From positions 1-64,000 of the forward strand of contig JACGCN010000061.1 in NCBI GenBank assembly GCA_014905825.1: 64,000 nucleotides of DNA, written 5' to 3'. The notes under the pieces were generated by a model, which was not told where the DNA came from, did not search any database, and saw nothing but the letters and a program-made list of their open reading frames with translations. The position numbers and the translations under genes were made by a program. Positions 13,948 to 26,278 of the stretch are shown piece by piece. Each line of letters starts with the position of its first letter. Position 1 is the stretch's first letter. This DNA comes from Lyophyllum atratum. Lineage: Eukaryota; Basidiomycota; Agaricomycetes; Agaricales; Lyophyllaceae.

Positions 13948-14529
13948 TCATCGCCCTAGCGACCGCGCATACTCGCCCAGCTGCTGCACGAACCCAAAGT
14001 TAGGATCCGCCACGCGCCGCTTCGACTTGATAAACTGCACCGCCTCCGCCGGCGTCCACCCATACTGCGCAATCAAAAACGCCGCCACCACACTAACACT
14101 CCTACTCACGCCCTCCGCACAATGCACCAGCACCCTCGCATTCGGGGTACCCCTATACGCCTCCCTAATCCACGCGGTCGTCGTCGGTAGGTGCGCGGCG
14201 AGCTCCGCGAAGGGGAAGTCCTCGACCTTGACGTGGAGGTGCCGCGGGGGCGGGTGGGGGTGGAGCACGGAGGCGGGGGGGAGGAGGACGGAGGAGGAGA
14301 TGGCTGAGATGATGTGGGTGATGCCGTGGGAGGCGAGGGAGGCGGGGTTCTCTGCGAAGGCGAGGTCGGAGATGTAGAGGCGGGGGATGATCTCGGAGGC
14401 GCCGCGCGGGGTGCGGTGGTGTTGGTAGTTTTGGGGGGAGGGGTAGGCGGGGGGCACGACGGGGGAGATGGAGGGGCGTGAGGAGGAGCTGGAGGAGGCG
14501 GGCCACTGGTTGCGGGTGGAGTAAGACAT
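13948..14529 (-). CDS. Dual-specificity protein phosphatase
   Basis: This is a single exon of 193 codons from ATG 14529. A Ser/Pro-rich N-terminus (about 1-45) is followed by a compact DSP domain starting SEIIPRLYISDLAFAENP. The active site is HCAEGVSRS (Cys137, Arg143), and the likely general acid is Asp104 in VKVEDFPF. The tail has RRVADPNFGFVQQL. The fold and size match small atypical DSPs. Substrates cannot be inferred. The AYxGT..NAR loop before the signature and GWTPAEAVQFIKSKR after it are typical of the family. Confidence 0.93.
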   Translation of the reverse strand: MSYSTRNQWPASSSSSSRPSISPVVPPAYPSPQNYQHHRTPRGASEIIPRLYISDLAFAENPASLASHGITHIISAISSSVLLPPASVLHPHPPPRHLHVKVEDFPFAELAAHLPTTTAWIREAYRGTPNARVLVHCAEGVSRSVSVVAAFLIAQYGWTPAEAVQFIKSKRRVADPNFGFVQQLGEYARSLGR

Positions 14530-15183
14530 TTGCCCAGGGGTTGTGGTGAAGGGCTGCTGTTGAGAAGGAGAGGGTTAATATAGGGATTGATCAAAGAAGA
14601 TATTATTGTTGGCAGGTAGAAAGGAAGAGGGGTCGAGAAAAGATGGGTGTGGCCCGTGAAAGGAGGACCAGCGGGATGACATGGCCAGAGCGAGAAAAGA
14701 CTTACCATTGAAGCGACCTTGACGCAGGACATGGAATGGAAATGGACCTCCGTGGGGTGCTACTTTTATCTGTGATTTGGATCGAGAAAGGCACCCGGGT
14801 GATGGAGAGCCTGGGGTGGGGCGCGAAGATGATGGAGATTCAGATGTGAGAAGGAATAGAGTACCTTTCCAAGGTACGGAAGATTTGACTGATGCAGGGA
14901 ACCCAACCTCCGTTCTTATAAGCCTCGGGAACACAAGTGGCCTGATCTCTGGCCCAGTGGATAGCCGCGACGCTGTCATGGACAACAAAGCAAGATGACA
15001 CAACCAACGCGCAGACACAAAGGCGTCCAAGCTGTGTTGCCGGGGACTCCAGCTGAGCCTTCCCGGGACAGCCACACGGTCGTCCTTCGGAAGTCGGATC
15101 CCATCACTGATGCCTGGCCGATCGTCAGATTCGTCTCTCGAAGCTTATACTCGGGGCTGTGCGGGCCTGCCAGATTTATGCCA
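14530..15183. other. Upstream region of the DSP gene, no supported gene
   Basis: About 650 bp upstream of the minus-strand DSP start presumably contains its promoter. A 166-codon minus ORF (14575-15075) spans much of it but has no recognisable motif and no partner exon. I see nothing else. Confidence 0.45.
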
Positions 15184-15194
15184 CCGAAATGATG
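15184..15194. repeat. Target-site duplication, left (CCGAAATGATG)
   Basis: This 11-bp sequence is repeated exactly at 15959-15969, directly outside the terminal inverted repeats of the MITE. Confidence 0.7.
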
Positions 15195-15958
15195 AGGGGA
15201 GGGACGATCTGTCTTATTCGATCCCATCAAGAACCGGCGGGTAGAGAACCAGCTCATTTCCAGGTGACGGGGTTACGTCTCGTGCCGACGTTGGCGCGTT
15301 GCGCTCGCCGTGGGACACAACGAGGACGGGCTTTAACTTTTACAATTTAGTTTCCGCGCTGCTGCACGGTAGTCTCGTAAAGCAGACGCATCGGCCTCAT
15401 TTTTCAATGAAGTTTTGGCGTTGGACGGTATATTAAAATAACAAAGCGCTGACCACAAGATAACATAAGACACTATGTATCACACTATCAATGTTATTCC
15501 AAGTCGCCTCAGGCTCTTATTGACTGTAAGATCCACTGTAAAACAGTGAATAAATTCCTTTAGTAAGACCTCTACATATCTCCTATGTTATGAGTTCAGA
15601 ACTATTTAACCACAAGCAGAGATTGAGGAGACTGGAGTTGTAGAGCATCAACATCATACTTTATTTAATCAGGTTGACGATTAACTCAATACACCCATGA
15701 TGCCTTGAAGATTGGATGACATCACTATTCAAGAAAAAGTCTAGCTTAGATTTGTAGGAAAAATTGTCACCCAAGAAACATTTTCTTAAATCCTGAGCTC
15801 GTCGTGAGCAACAGTGAGCGCCCACATCGGTCAGAAGGCAGGCGGGATCAGTAGACGTAATTTGCGTAATAATTGACAGGAATGCCATGCTGAGATGAAC
15901 TGGTTCTTTACCCGCTGCTTCCTGATGGGATCGAATAAGACTGATCGTGGGTGGACTC
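15195..15958. mobile_element. Non-autonomous MULE-like element (MITE), 764 bp
   Basis: Long imperfect terminal inverted repeats lie at about 15195-15262 and 15892-15958. They share CTTATTCGATCCCATCA, then GCGGGTA(G/A)AGAACCAG with few mismatches. An 11-bp direct repeat CCGAAATGATG flanks both ends (15184-15194 and 15959-15969). The interior is AT-rich with no transposase. Mutator-like elements are known for long TIRs and 9-11 bp target duplications, so this class is the best fit. Confidence 0.75.
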
Positions 15959-15969
15959 CCGAAATGATG
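15959..15969. repeat. Target-site duplication, right (CCGAAATGATG)
   Basis: It is an exact copy of 15184-15194, immediately after the right terminal inverted repeat. Confidence 0.7.
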
Positions 15970-16190
15970 TACGTATACACAAGATTTTCGAATGATGGAT
16001 CGCGCCTTATCCATCGCATCGGACGCTTACGGGGTAATGGTGGCAGCACCAGATCGCATTGATGCACCCATGTACAATCTACTACCCAGTCATGCGATTA
16101 AAGATACTGGACATGACCAGGGTACGGAAAATAGTACACAGACAGATGCCCGACGTCTTGGGAGAAATTGCGCGGATGCACATTGCAACC

Positions 16191-17938
16191 CTAGATGAGA
16201 TCCCTACGTAAAAGGTCCATCAGCACTATGATTCAGGGAGAAACACCAAGTGCGGTCATAACTCACGCGACATTGAGCGGCATTTCCTCAATTTGGGTGT
16301 TATAAAATTCTGAAGCGCGACAATATATCAGCCCGTTGGCTGACGACGGTTGCCGAGGAAAGCACGGCAACCACTTACGCTCGATATCCCGAAGCATCCG
16401 CACGTCATCGGTCGTCACAAAGTTGATTGCGACGCCCTTGCGTCCGAAACGACCCCCACGGCCGATACGATGGATGTAGTTTTCGCGGTTGGAGGGTAGG
16501 TCGTAGTTGATAACGAGTGAAACTTGCTGCACATCAATCCCTCGCGCGAGGAGATCTGTCGTGATCAATACGCGAGAGGAGCCGGATCGGAATTCCTTCA
16601 TGAGCGCTTCGCGCTGCTTCTGCTCCATGTCGCCATGCTGCAAAGACCGACGGGTCGTCGGTATGTGGAAATGAAACATGCATGGGCATGGAGATCTCAC
16701 CATGGCGGAGACCGTGAACTCACGCGAGTACATCTTCTCCGTCAGCCAGTCAACCTTTCTCCTCGTGTTGCAGAAGATGACAGCCTGAGTGATGGTCACC
16801 GTCTCGTACAAGTCGCACAAGGTGTCGAGCTTCCACTCCTCTTTCTCAACGGCGATATAGAACTGCTTGATACCCTCAAGCGTCAACTCGTCCCTCTTCA
16901 CAAGAATACGGACCGGCTCCCGCATAAACTTCTTGGTCACCTCCAGCACGTCCGCGGGCATTGTAGCAGATAGCAACACCACCTGCGTATCCTGGGGCAA
17001 ACGCTGGAACACTGTCCCCCACCAACCCAACAAAACAGAAACAGAAACAGGTAAGGGACACCAGCGACTAATCACAAATTCTACCCACCCTCGTAGATCT
17101 GGTCTTTGAAACCTCGAGACAGCATCTCATCAGCCTCGTCGAGGCAGAACAACCTGATATGGTCCGTTTTGAGAGCCCGGCGGTTTATCATGTCGTACAT
17201 ACGCCCGGGGGTCCCCACGACGACCTGCGCGCCCTCCTGGAGCTTCGACATGTCCTCCCGCACGTTCGTCCCACCGACACAGATATGCGTGTCGATGTTC
17301 ATGAAATCTCCGAGGGCGACCACGACATTCTGAATTTGTTGCGCGAGTTCACGGGTAGGCGCGAGGATCAACGCCTGCGTGCCCTTGATAGACGGGTCAA
17401 TCTGTCGTAGACGGGGGCGCGACACAGGGGCTACGTGAGCACGCGTACCCGAGACATGGGATCATAATCCTGCTAAAAGCTGCCCTACCTGTTGAAGGAT
17501 CGAAATGGAGAAGGTGGCGGTCTTGCCTGTGCCTGACTGGGCCTGCGCGATGACGTCGTGGCCTTTGACCACTGGGAGGATCGCACGCTGCTGGATGGCG
17601 GAGGGCCTCTCGAAACTTGGGGATGGTTTGGTGCGTTGGGATCAGCATGGAGTTGTGAGGCGATGGGTGGTGGTGGCAGCGCTACTCACCCATAGGCGTA
17701 GATACCACGGAGAAGTTCGGCCTTCAAGTCCATGTTGTCAAAGCTGGATTGGAGGCGACAGCATCAGCCCCAGGTCCCGCAAAAACTATCCTCCGCTTAC
17801 TTGTCGACAATTTGGTCCCAGTTTGACTCAATCTCGTTCTCCGCAACGTCTAGGAGGGTCTCTCCCCCGGGCCTGTTGATAGCTTCCGATTGAATAGGGC
17901 AGAATCAGGGCGAATGTGAGAGATACGGACGCGGACAT
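16191..17938 (-). CDS. TIF1: ATP-dependent RNA helicase eIF4A
   Basis: This is the DEAD-box helicase of the cap-binding complex that unwinds 5' UTR structure. In order: [13 protein letters not shown] (Q motif), AQSGTGKT (I), PTRELAQQ (Ia), GTPGRM (Ib), DEAD (II), SAT (III), [13 protein letters not shown] (IV), [12 protein letters not shown] (V), [13 protein letters not shown] (VI). The C-terminus NVADLI is completed only by a 13-nt last exon (16191-16203) after a GTGAGT donor. Without it the frame would stop in the intron. The proposed start ATG 17938 gives MSA spliced by a GTCCGT donor to PGGETLLD. That first junction is less sure than the rest. Confidence 0.94.
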
Positions 17939-20900
17939 GTCCAGAATGAGTTATGCTCTCCGACTATTCTTGGAGACCAGAGACGGTGATCTACTCAAAC
18001 TTGCTGTAGACCAACTAGGGAAATTGAGCCAGTGGTGGCTGCTGCGGCCTGCCAAATGAGGCTACGACATTCCCTGATATGTGATCGTGTTTCGAAGTCC
18101 GACCGCCGTTACGATACGACTATTCCTTCGACTCCAAAACTTAGCCCAACCGGTCACCAATGGTCTTATCTGCCATGTAACGTTCCTTGGAGGACGGAGA
18201 GATCGTGCAATCGCTTGAGGACCCTATTTGGACTTCTGTTCAACGTTCAACTTTCAGCCGGAACCCATGATGGCAGGGCCGTTTTCGAGTCTACGAATGG
18301 ACCTACTTGTTCGAATGTATCAGACGACAGCTCCATCCCCGATGTGCGATTGTTTCTACAGTTTCGACGATTGCACTGGATAGGTCACCTTTTCCTTCTG
18401 TCGCGTTCATCATGGCTCTACAATCCAGATTAGTGCCCAACTTGGTCAGGAACTATATAACTGTTCGCGTCATTGGACTGATCCTGATTCCTGACCAGTT
18501 TATAGTACGCGTCCTTTGGAGTTCTTGACGTTGCAACTTGAACAAGCCATGCGCGGTGCGATCAAGTTCTGCATCCCGAGACCCGATTCCCACTCTGGAA
18601 TTTGCCCGACCCGAACGGTCACCTGCGCTCTACAATGAAACCTCTTTCTCTTACTTCTAACCACCTCGGACAATTCTAGGCTATATCGTGTTCTCCTGAT
18701 TAGATGTATATTGGCTTCACACCTCTCTTCCCCGACCCCGTGCTGCCATGCCACATCAAGGTTTGTTGCACTTGTGATAGAGTTTTGTTGTCACGAACGC
18801 ATTCGACCACCGAGACCTCGTGAGGTACCCTGCAGTTATCACATTGCATGCTAACCCTATCAAACTTTCGTAGCCAACTTAGTTCATTCCTCATGGATCT
18901 CCGCCTCCCAACAGGGAGCGCTGATGTCGCTCGCGACATTTGCATTAATCACGGCGAGTGTACCCGTTATCCGCGTCTATTGTGGCTCAAGATAGCTCCA
19001 GCTAGCGCTAGGAGGTCATGCGCCGTGAGGATGAGGGTACTGATCACGGTCATGTGCATAGGGCACATAAATACGCTATGATGCCCAAGGTTTCATTCAC
19101 AGGTGGATGATAATCTATGGAAGCAAGTCCAAGAACTAGTTCACATTCTCGAGTACGCTATCGTGATATTGACAAGATCTTGACAATCATGACCGAAATC
19201 CATTTTCGTTACTCGAACGCAAGATGGCCGGGTGGTTTCTAGATATCACGGTGGCTGACTTAGGTGGGTACAAGTCTCTTCTATCAGAAAGGTCTGTTGA
19301 ACATGGTCATCGATATGAACAGCACGTCCGCCTCCTTCTGTTCCCGAGCATCACCGTCTGAGTCTTGGGACCAGAGGGCCTTAATTTCCTCGTCTGATCA
19401 ACAAAAATTGAGCATTCATATCACGCCAATTATTCTGTCAACAAGCCTAGAGGAACAAGAACTATTAATGAACTTAATCTTGAAGTTCAACAATTTCCCG
19501 GCCTGCACGGGATTCGCTGATACCATCTACTATACAGACAAGATCAAGCCAGCACGCCATCCTCTCGCTCTCTGATCTCGGCTATACAGTTCTACATACA
19601 TCTGCAGTGTGGATGAAGCGAAACGCGCCGGGATTACAGTGAGCATGACATTCTCCGAGCATTCAAGGTCCCGAACAGATTGATCCGTCTTTTGAAGGCT
19701 TGGTCCGACCGCATCGAACGAGGCGATATCCATAGCCGATTGCCGAACCAATGGATCCCGGACTGCTCTTATTGGAGCGTCGACGAACAAAAGTGATAAG
19801 ATCACGTCAAGCCTTGTCAATCGCTCTCTGAATAATCTCGGGCGCCGAAGATTTGCTTTCACCGATGAATGAGCGATATGAGGCTTTGTTCCGAGTAGAC
19901 CCTCGCAGTTGATGTAGCTGTGTTCCTTGTCTGGACTCTGGGGAAACCGGGCCCTGATCATCGAACGTCACCTTCATGCGAATCAGGGAATCGTCGTGCG
20001 ATGGTCGTCTTTTGCTGATGGTGGCAGACATTCAAGTATACAAATCATCCGTTCGCACTCATCTTCTTTCCGAGGACGGCTGGATAATGCTCACTTAGCA
20101 GGCTACATGACGAAAGTCTGACTTCACGAGTAGTTCGGAACCATCTGATCAAAAGATCAGCCAACGTCGCTTTCCCCGCACACAGGGTCTCCAAAAATAC
20201 CATCAAGAAAGGCACTGCCATGCCTGCTTACACACCTGTGCTGCTATATTTTTGTCTTTTGCTCTTTGTCCACATAACGTTTAACAGATCTGGGAACATC
20301 GGGTGCTTCGGAACAGCGAAGACAGTGCTTCAGCGGAGAGACCAACGCTCCGGATGTAGTGCGCAGTTGCTGATTTAGGACTCTCGGGCTGCCTATCTTT
20401 GTCATGCCGCCAACCATTAGCAAGCATTCCATGTCTAAACCACACCCATAGGCAGCGGAACAAAATGATCAAACAGTGCAAATCATCATATCAAATCCTG
20501 GCCGGTGGTCGATCTTATCGCGGAGAGACTTCGGGTAAAGGTGGTGAGGCGGCAGTGAGACTGCGGTTTGGAGTCTCCAGACTGTCAATCTCAGCAGGGA
20601 ACTAGGGAGACGGAATGTCAAGGATAGTACAGAACTTTGTCGAAACAGAACTCTATGTCTGATAAAACAGAATGCTACGACAGGCCCAGAATGGGAGGAC
20701 ACCGACAGACGGTCTCTACATTCGGCGTTGGTTGCGGCTAGTCGCCCAGTTCGGAACTTCCATTCGTGTCGAATGCTCAAAGAACATAAGTATACTGACA
20801 ATGTGCCACTCTCCGTTGGCTCTTTGACAGCGTTCATTCAATTGTCCGGGATCCACAGTATCAATTGTCAGTTGTCATCGTCCTGCCCAAAGGTTATCAC

Positions 20901-21517
20901 GGTATCCTTGTGCTGGACTAAGATGACATCGCCGATGCATGCCGGTTCTAAGTAGCGTAGGGATGTCTATGACAGCAGACCACTCATAGCTCCTTCAAGA
21001 ACGCGATGAGTACGTAAGTGTCCGATTTGATTTCCATCGACTCGAATTTAGAGCTCTTGAATGTTGGAAATAGCCATGGGATATCGTGTCAGATGTTTTC
21101 AAGGAGACTGTCGACGTCAGTCGCAGGTTGCCTGCCAGGAAGCTCGCTCTGCCCATTGGGCAAGTAGCTTGGAAGTCGGAGGCAGCTAGAACAAGTTTCC
21201 GTCTTGTTGATTGGTGACCGCTGACTGAACCTCAAATACCACGTAGTTACGTCGCAGAGGTATGGGTCGAGAAACTCTTTCGTCAGAAAATTCTGCTCAC
21301 GTACCTTCCGCGCGTGGAGAACTGGCACTCGAGGAAAGATCAATGTCAGACGTAAATTTTGAGGCATGGTAGGTGCGCGTCTCCCACATTATACATTTCT
21401 ATTGTGTTCTATATTGAAACGCATCGAGCCATAAAGCAGCGAGGAATTTCGCTCTCTGTCTATATTTATAATGTCAGGTGGAGCTATGTCCTGAGCTTTG
21501 GCAGTCACCATCACCGC
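17939..21517. other. 3.6-kb gene-poor region
   Basis: No ORF here has a recognisable family motif. Frames are short and frequently stopped on both strands. The longest minus frames (19530-19961 and 19807-20031) overlap with a frame change near 19820 and could be a decayed or unannotated gene, but no homologue comes to mind. I see no tandem repeats, LTRs or clear TIRs. The left part should hold the eIF4A promoter. Confidence 0.45.
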
Positions 21518-23420
21518 TCAGAATTTGCCCCATAATTTTTTGAGGACCAAGTGACGGGTCGTCGTTATCAGAAAGCACGACAGCAACATCATGCTCCCTG
21601 GGCTCACAGTCAGCAAGTGCTCAGGATCGATCTGAATCTTAGCTTACCAGCATAGTAGCCAACAGCAGAAAATCCTCCGGAGACATGAAGAATCGCGCCT
21701 GATATCGGTGGTCCCGCTATGGCGCCAAAAGCAGCGCAAGTCATCACCATGCCGGCTCGCCGCCCAACGTCTTCTAGCTCGCCGAGGTCATACAATGGCA
21801 TTTGGAACGTAGAGACGTAAGCGGCTGACGTGAAGCTGTGCCGCAAGAGTTAAAAGTGAAGGAAAGCTGTGATATTAGGTGATGTTGACTGACCCATAAA
21901 GTGCCGCAACAGCAATGAGTGCTTCTTTGGTATATGCCAATGGCCAAGAATACGTGATGAGGGCTGCGGCGACGGTCATGGGCACGATAATATTTACGGC
22001 ACCTCATGAAACGAATACTCTAAGCCGTTGATCAATAATACGGGGGAAGAGGACAAGTACCAGTTTTATCGACAAACAACCCTGCCACGAGACGTCCAAC
22101 GCCGGAACTTGCGTTCGAAATGCTGACCAAATAGAAAGAGAAGTCATCCGGAATACCAATCGCGATGGCGCTGACATCAATAAAGGTCAGCACTAGCCAA
22201 GAAGGATTGAATAAACTTGTGGACCACATGAAGGAGATTGCAACTCACGAGTGTACATCCCGAGGAAGGCGACAACGACTGAGAGACAGTAGATTGTGAA
22301 TGCCGCGGATTTGAAGGCTTTAAAGTTGAAAAGGCCGCCAGCGACATTCTTTGGTGGAATGCGTCGCTTGATTGCTAGATTAGCAATCCCAAGGGCAAAC
22401 GCCAGAACGAACCCGAGGATCCGCATCGTCCATGGGAACCTAGATCGATTATCAGACAGGGTTAAAAACTGAAGTAATCATAACATGAGATATGATGATA
22501 ACTTGTGCGTACCCAACTCGTGGAATAAGTTCTCTAGCCACGATAGGAAACACTGTACCACCCAATGAGGATCCCGTCGCTGTGATAGCCAAAGCAAATC
22601 CTCTCCTCTTCTGAAACCAGTGACCGACCACACCGATGATGGGACCGAAACATATTCCACATGATATCTATTGTAAAAGTTGATATCCATCAGTGGGGTC
22701 GTAATGATGTCTTTTGAAATCGCGAGTTACCCCAACCAACAAGCCCTGAGCCAGAATAAATTGCCAGTACGTGGTACACTGAGCAATCAAGAAAGTAGAA
22801 AGAACAAGCCCGGCACTCCCCACTGCGAAGGGTAGCTTAAACCATCCTAGGTCAAACAGACGACCGATCAGAACAGCGGGTAAAAAGACCAGGGCATATT
22901 GGATGGATCCTATCCATGCACTGATTGTGTTAAGACGAATTGTCATCCTTGTATGCGTGGAACTTCTTACATGGCCGAAGATGAAGTATCTTTCAAGAGG
23001 TGTGTTTCGTAATAAGATTGGAATACCTAGATCACCCATTCGTAGTGAGAACGTATCTGCACTGATGAAATAGAATGCGTACACCCCACGCATTGACGAA
23101 TCCAAATCTGCGAAAGATTTAGCCACACTATCTCGTAGACGAAAAGGCCACTGACGTCGAGAAGGTCGTGCAGGCTGTCTTCAGAAAAGTTAGCAATCAT
23201 TGACCGAAGGAGATGACGTATTTACCCCGCACACAACAAGCCATGCTCTCAAGCCTCCGTCAGGAAATGAGATGGGCGGGTCGTTACGGAGCTTTTCTCC
23301 ATCTTCAGGACCATCCACATTTAACTCCTTCGAGTTTTCACCGTTCGATACAGGGGTCTCTACAACCGTTCGAGTAGAATCGTTCCGGGTGACAGGCCCT
23401 GGCTTTACGATGCCAGACAT
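21518..23420 (-). CDS. MFS transporter, monocarboxylate (MCT/MCH) type, copy 1
   Basis: A multi-exon membrane protein starts at ATG 23420 with a ~45-residue hydrophilic N-terminus, then FPDGGLRAWLVV, the usual entry to TM1 in fungal monocarboxylate porters. Exons give SWIGSIQYALVFLPAVLIGR, RRGFALAITATGSSLGGTVFP, FPWTMRILGFVLAFALG and VGRLVAGLFVDKTG. GPPISGAILHVSGGF and VGYYAG follow. The last exon ends TRHLVLKKLWGKF with TGA 21520-21518. Twelve TMs fit the family. Related proteins carry riboflavin, monocarboxylates or unknown solutes, so the substrate is not inferable. A paralogue lies 500 bp upstream in the same orientation. Confidence 0.88.
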
Positions 23421-23921
23421 AGGTGGGGAAACAAGCAGAACAAAGGCAGGTTGACAACCCTGACTCGAGCTCTGTAGGGCGGGTTCTTAAATTCATTTCA
23501 GAAATAAAGATGGCAAGAAAGAAAAATGGAATGATCATGATTCCTCGGACTGCCATGTGGGAGGGGGAACCGGCCCGGCGGCATCCTTCCCCGAAACGTA
23601 AGGCCCACCAAGCCACGAAAAGTCTCCGGCCATCTCTTAATTGCCCAAAGCAATTTCCGTTCTCTTTCCGGTTGGAGGGGTTGGAAAAAGTCCCAGGACG
23701 ATTCTACTGTAGAAGGAGTTATATACACGAGGCGCACGGTGGACGCGCACTATTACTCACAGCGTACTTCAAGTTATCTGAGTTGTACCAAGTACACATC
23801 CTATGCTAGTATACATTATCTATCCTATCCAGTAAAGTCCCAAATCCATAATGCAGAGTATACGAGATGCGAAATTCCGTGGCGAGAATAGCAGGATCTC
23901 GCTACAAGTCCATGAATACTT
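23421..23921. other. Intergenic region between the two MFS genes
   Basis: About 500 bp holds the 3' end of MFS copy 2 and the promoter of copy 1. I see no gene or repeat. Confidence 0.5.
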
Positions 23922-26278
23922 TTAAAATTTGCCGAAAACACTCCGCAGTACCAAATGCCGCGTGAGGCACATGAGAGTCACCCCAACCATGACCAAAGAC
24001 CCTACAATCCGATAGGTGTCAGTTAGACGTGCTGAATACTCCAAAAAGTAAACAAACCCTCGTACCTGCATAGTAGCCAACCACCTCGAATCCCCCTGAT
24101 GCTGTGTTGATAGCGCCGGATATTGGGGGCCCTGCGAGGGCACCCAATGCGAAGATACTCATGAACATCCCAAGCCGGCGGCCGATGTCATCCGTCTCTC
24201 CAAGTTCCATCATCGGATTGGAGAGGAGCGACACGTAGGCGCCAGATGAGAACCTTGTCTATCAATTAGTACTAGTTCATTCGAGGGGCGCGGCCAACCC
24301 ACCCGTAAAGAACGACCACCGTGATCAGCGACGACTGTGTTCGTGCAAAGGGCCAGGCATATGTCAGAACACCTGCCACTGCCGTGAATGGGATCATTAT
24401 GTTCGCTGGGCCTAATGGAGGGATAGTCATGTGGCAGTCAGAGCCAGGAATCAGAAAGGAAGACTCGCCCCAACGATCTGACAGAGAGCCTGCTGCAAAT
24501 CGCCCAAACAGAGAGCTGGCGTTCGCGATTGCGACTAGGTAAAACGAAAGGGACGCAGAGATCCCAAGCTCTACTGCGCTAACGCTGACATATGTAAGAA
24601 CTAAATGGGGCTCGTTAATATCCGCATGTCGTAAGAGAAATTAGTACTCACCAGTGTAAAGTCCGAGGAAAGTGAAAAACGCCGATGCACAGTACGTCGT
24701 GAACGGTGCCGACTTGAACGCTGCGAGGTTCAGTAGGCCACCAGGTACGTCTGAGGGCGGTAAACGACGTTTCAAGAGCTATCGATATCAAGCGGTGTAA
24801 AGATGCTGATGTAGGAAACGTTATGTTATGAGAACCGACGTACCAGGTTTGAGCATCCTAGGGCAAGGAGCAGGATGAACCCGATAATCCGCATTGTCCA
24901 AGGGAACCTGTGCCAGGCGGGGAGATGAGCCATATGGACAGACTGACACTGACCAGAAGTGGCGGAGCCCCGGGCTTACCCTACCAGCGGGATCAAATTC
25001 TTCGCAGCGATAGGTACAACCGTCCCACCGATCGAGGATCCCACAGCCACAAACCCCATAGCCAATCCGCGCCTCAGCTTGAACCAGTGTGCTATTACAG
25101 CCGTAGTAGGGCCGAAGATTCCTCCGCAGGCCAACTGCGATAACATTATTAGGGCTGTGGTAGGTTTTGGCGTGAAAGAAGAGAAGGCTTACGCCTATGA
25201 CGATGCCTTGACAGAGAAGAAACTGCCAGTACTCTTTACATTCCGCGACAAGGAACGTGGCGGTGACGAGGAGCGCGCTGGATGTGAGGAATATTGTCCT
25301 GAAGTATCCAAGGTCGAATAAGCGGCCGACGAAGACCGCGGGCAGGAATATTAGAGAGTACTAAGTAGATCGTCCCTAAGTTCGCCAGTTGGGAAGCGGT
25401 ACAGCATGTAAAGTTCTGCGCACCTGTAACGAGCCAATCCAAGCACTATAACCGCCCCATGAGGTATGAGTCTATCACCGGGCGTCTAAAAGCGAAGACC
25501 TTACATATTCGAAGGCGAGGACTCCCTGAGTAGAGTCCCTTGGTAATGGGCCTGAAAAGTCTGTGAGGGCGCTCGTCATTAGCACATAACTACCAGATAA
25601 CAAGTCATCCGACCACTCACCCCCCACGAGTTAACGAAGCCGAACCTAGAAATAGAGCATTCATGTTAATCAGATGGGGTTGGTGTGCGGTAATCATGAT
25701 CGATGAGCTCAAGCGCCGGTCACGGCATCGGTCATGCTGGAGATGAAGTCATGCTGGAAATGAACATAATAAACATGGACCCTGTCCGTTCGGCACACAT
25801 GTGTGCCGGCGGTGGCGAGGGTGTGCCTGACTTGGGTTTTGTCCATCCAAAGCCAATCATGCATGGGTGCAAGGTACGAGACGTGGGAGAAACCTCGGGG
25901 TCAACTTTCGAAAACTTACGTTGAGAATGTATTGCACATCGCCTAGGATAGTGGGATGTGAGCATCAGTCAAACATCACGTCGGAACGAACATGGCACAA
26001 GGACGCACCCCGAAAACTACGAGCCACGCGCGCCAGCCACCATCGGGGAAGTTGGGGTCGTGGTGTGTCCCCACATATCTTGCTGCTGCCTCTTTCTCCG
26101 ATGTTGGGTTTGCTTTTTCATCGTGTACGTGTTCATTTTCGTGCTCATGTTTGGTATCGACGTCCTGTGGGTCTGCTGCACTAGATACCCGCGTCGCATC
26201 GTCGTCTGAGAGCGAGCGAGTCCCAGGGCTTGAGTGGATCACGACCGGGCCGGTACTGGTACTGGCATCGTACGACAT
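23922..26278 (-). CDS. MFS transporter, monocarboxylate (MCT/MCH) type, copy 2
   Basis: This is a paralogue of the preceding transporter with more and shorter exons. ATG 26278 (MSYDASTSTG) begins a hydrophilic, His/Glu-rich N-terminus, then FPDGGWRAWLVVFG. Later exons include SLIFLPAVFVGRLFDLGYF, LRRGLAMGFVAVGSSIGGT, FPWTMRIIGFILLLALG and LFGRFAAGSLSDRWG. GPPISGAINTASGGFEVVGY precedes the end TRHLVLRSVFGKF with TAA at 23924-23922. An in-frame upstream ATG at 26371 would add 31 residues. I prefer 26278 because the extra segment is low in complexity and looks like 5' UTR. About 12 TMs are expected. Substrate unknown. Confidence 0.85.

Noticed and set aside
14575..15075. 166-codon minus ORF upstream of the phosphatase
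   Set aside because: No recognisable motif and no supporting exon. It is more likely promoter or 5' UTR sequence.
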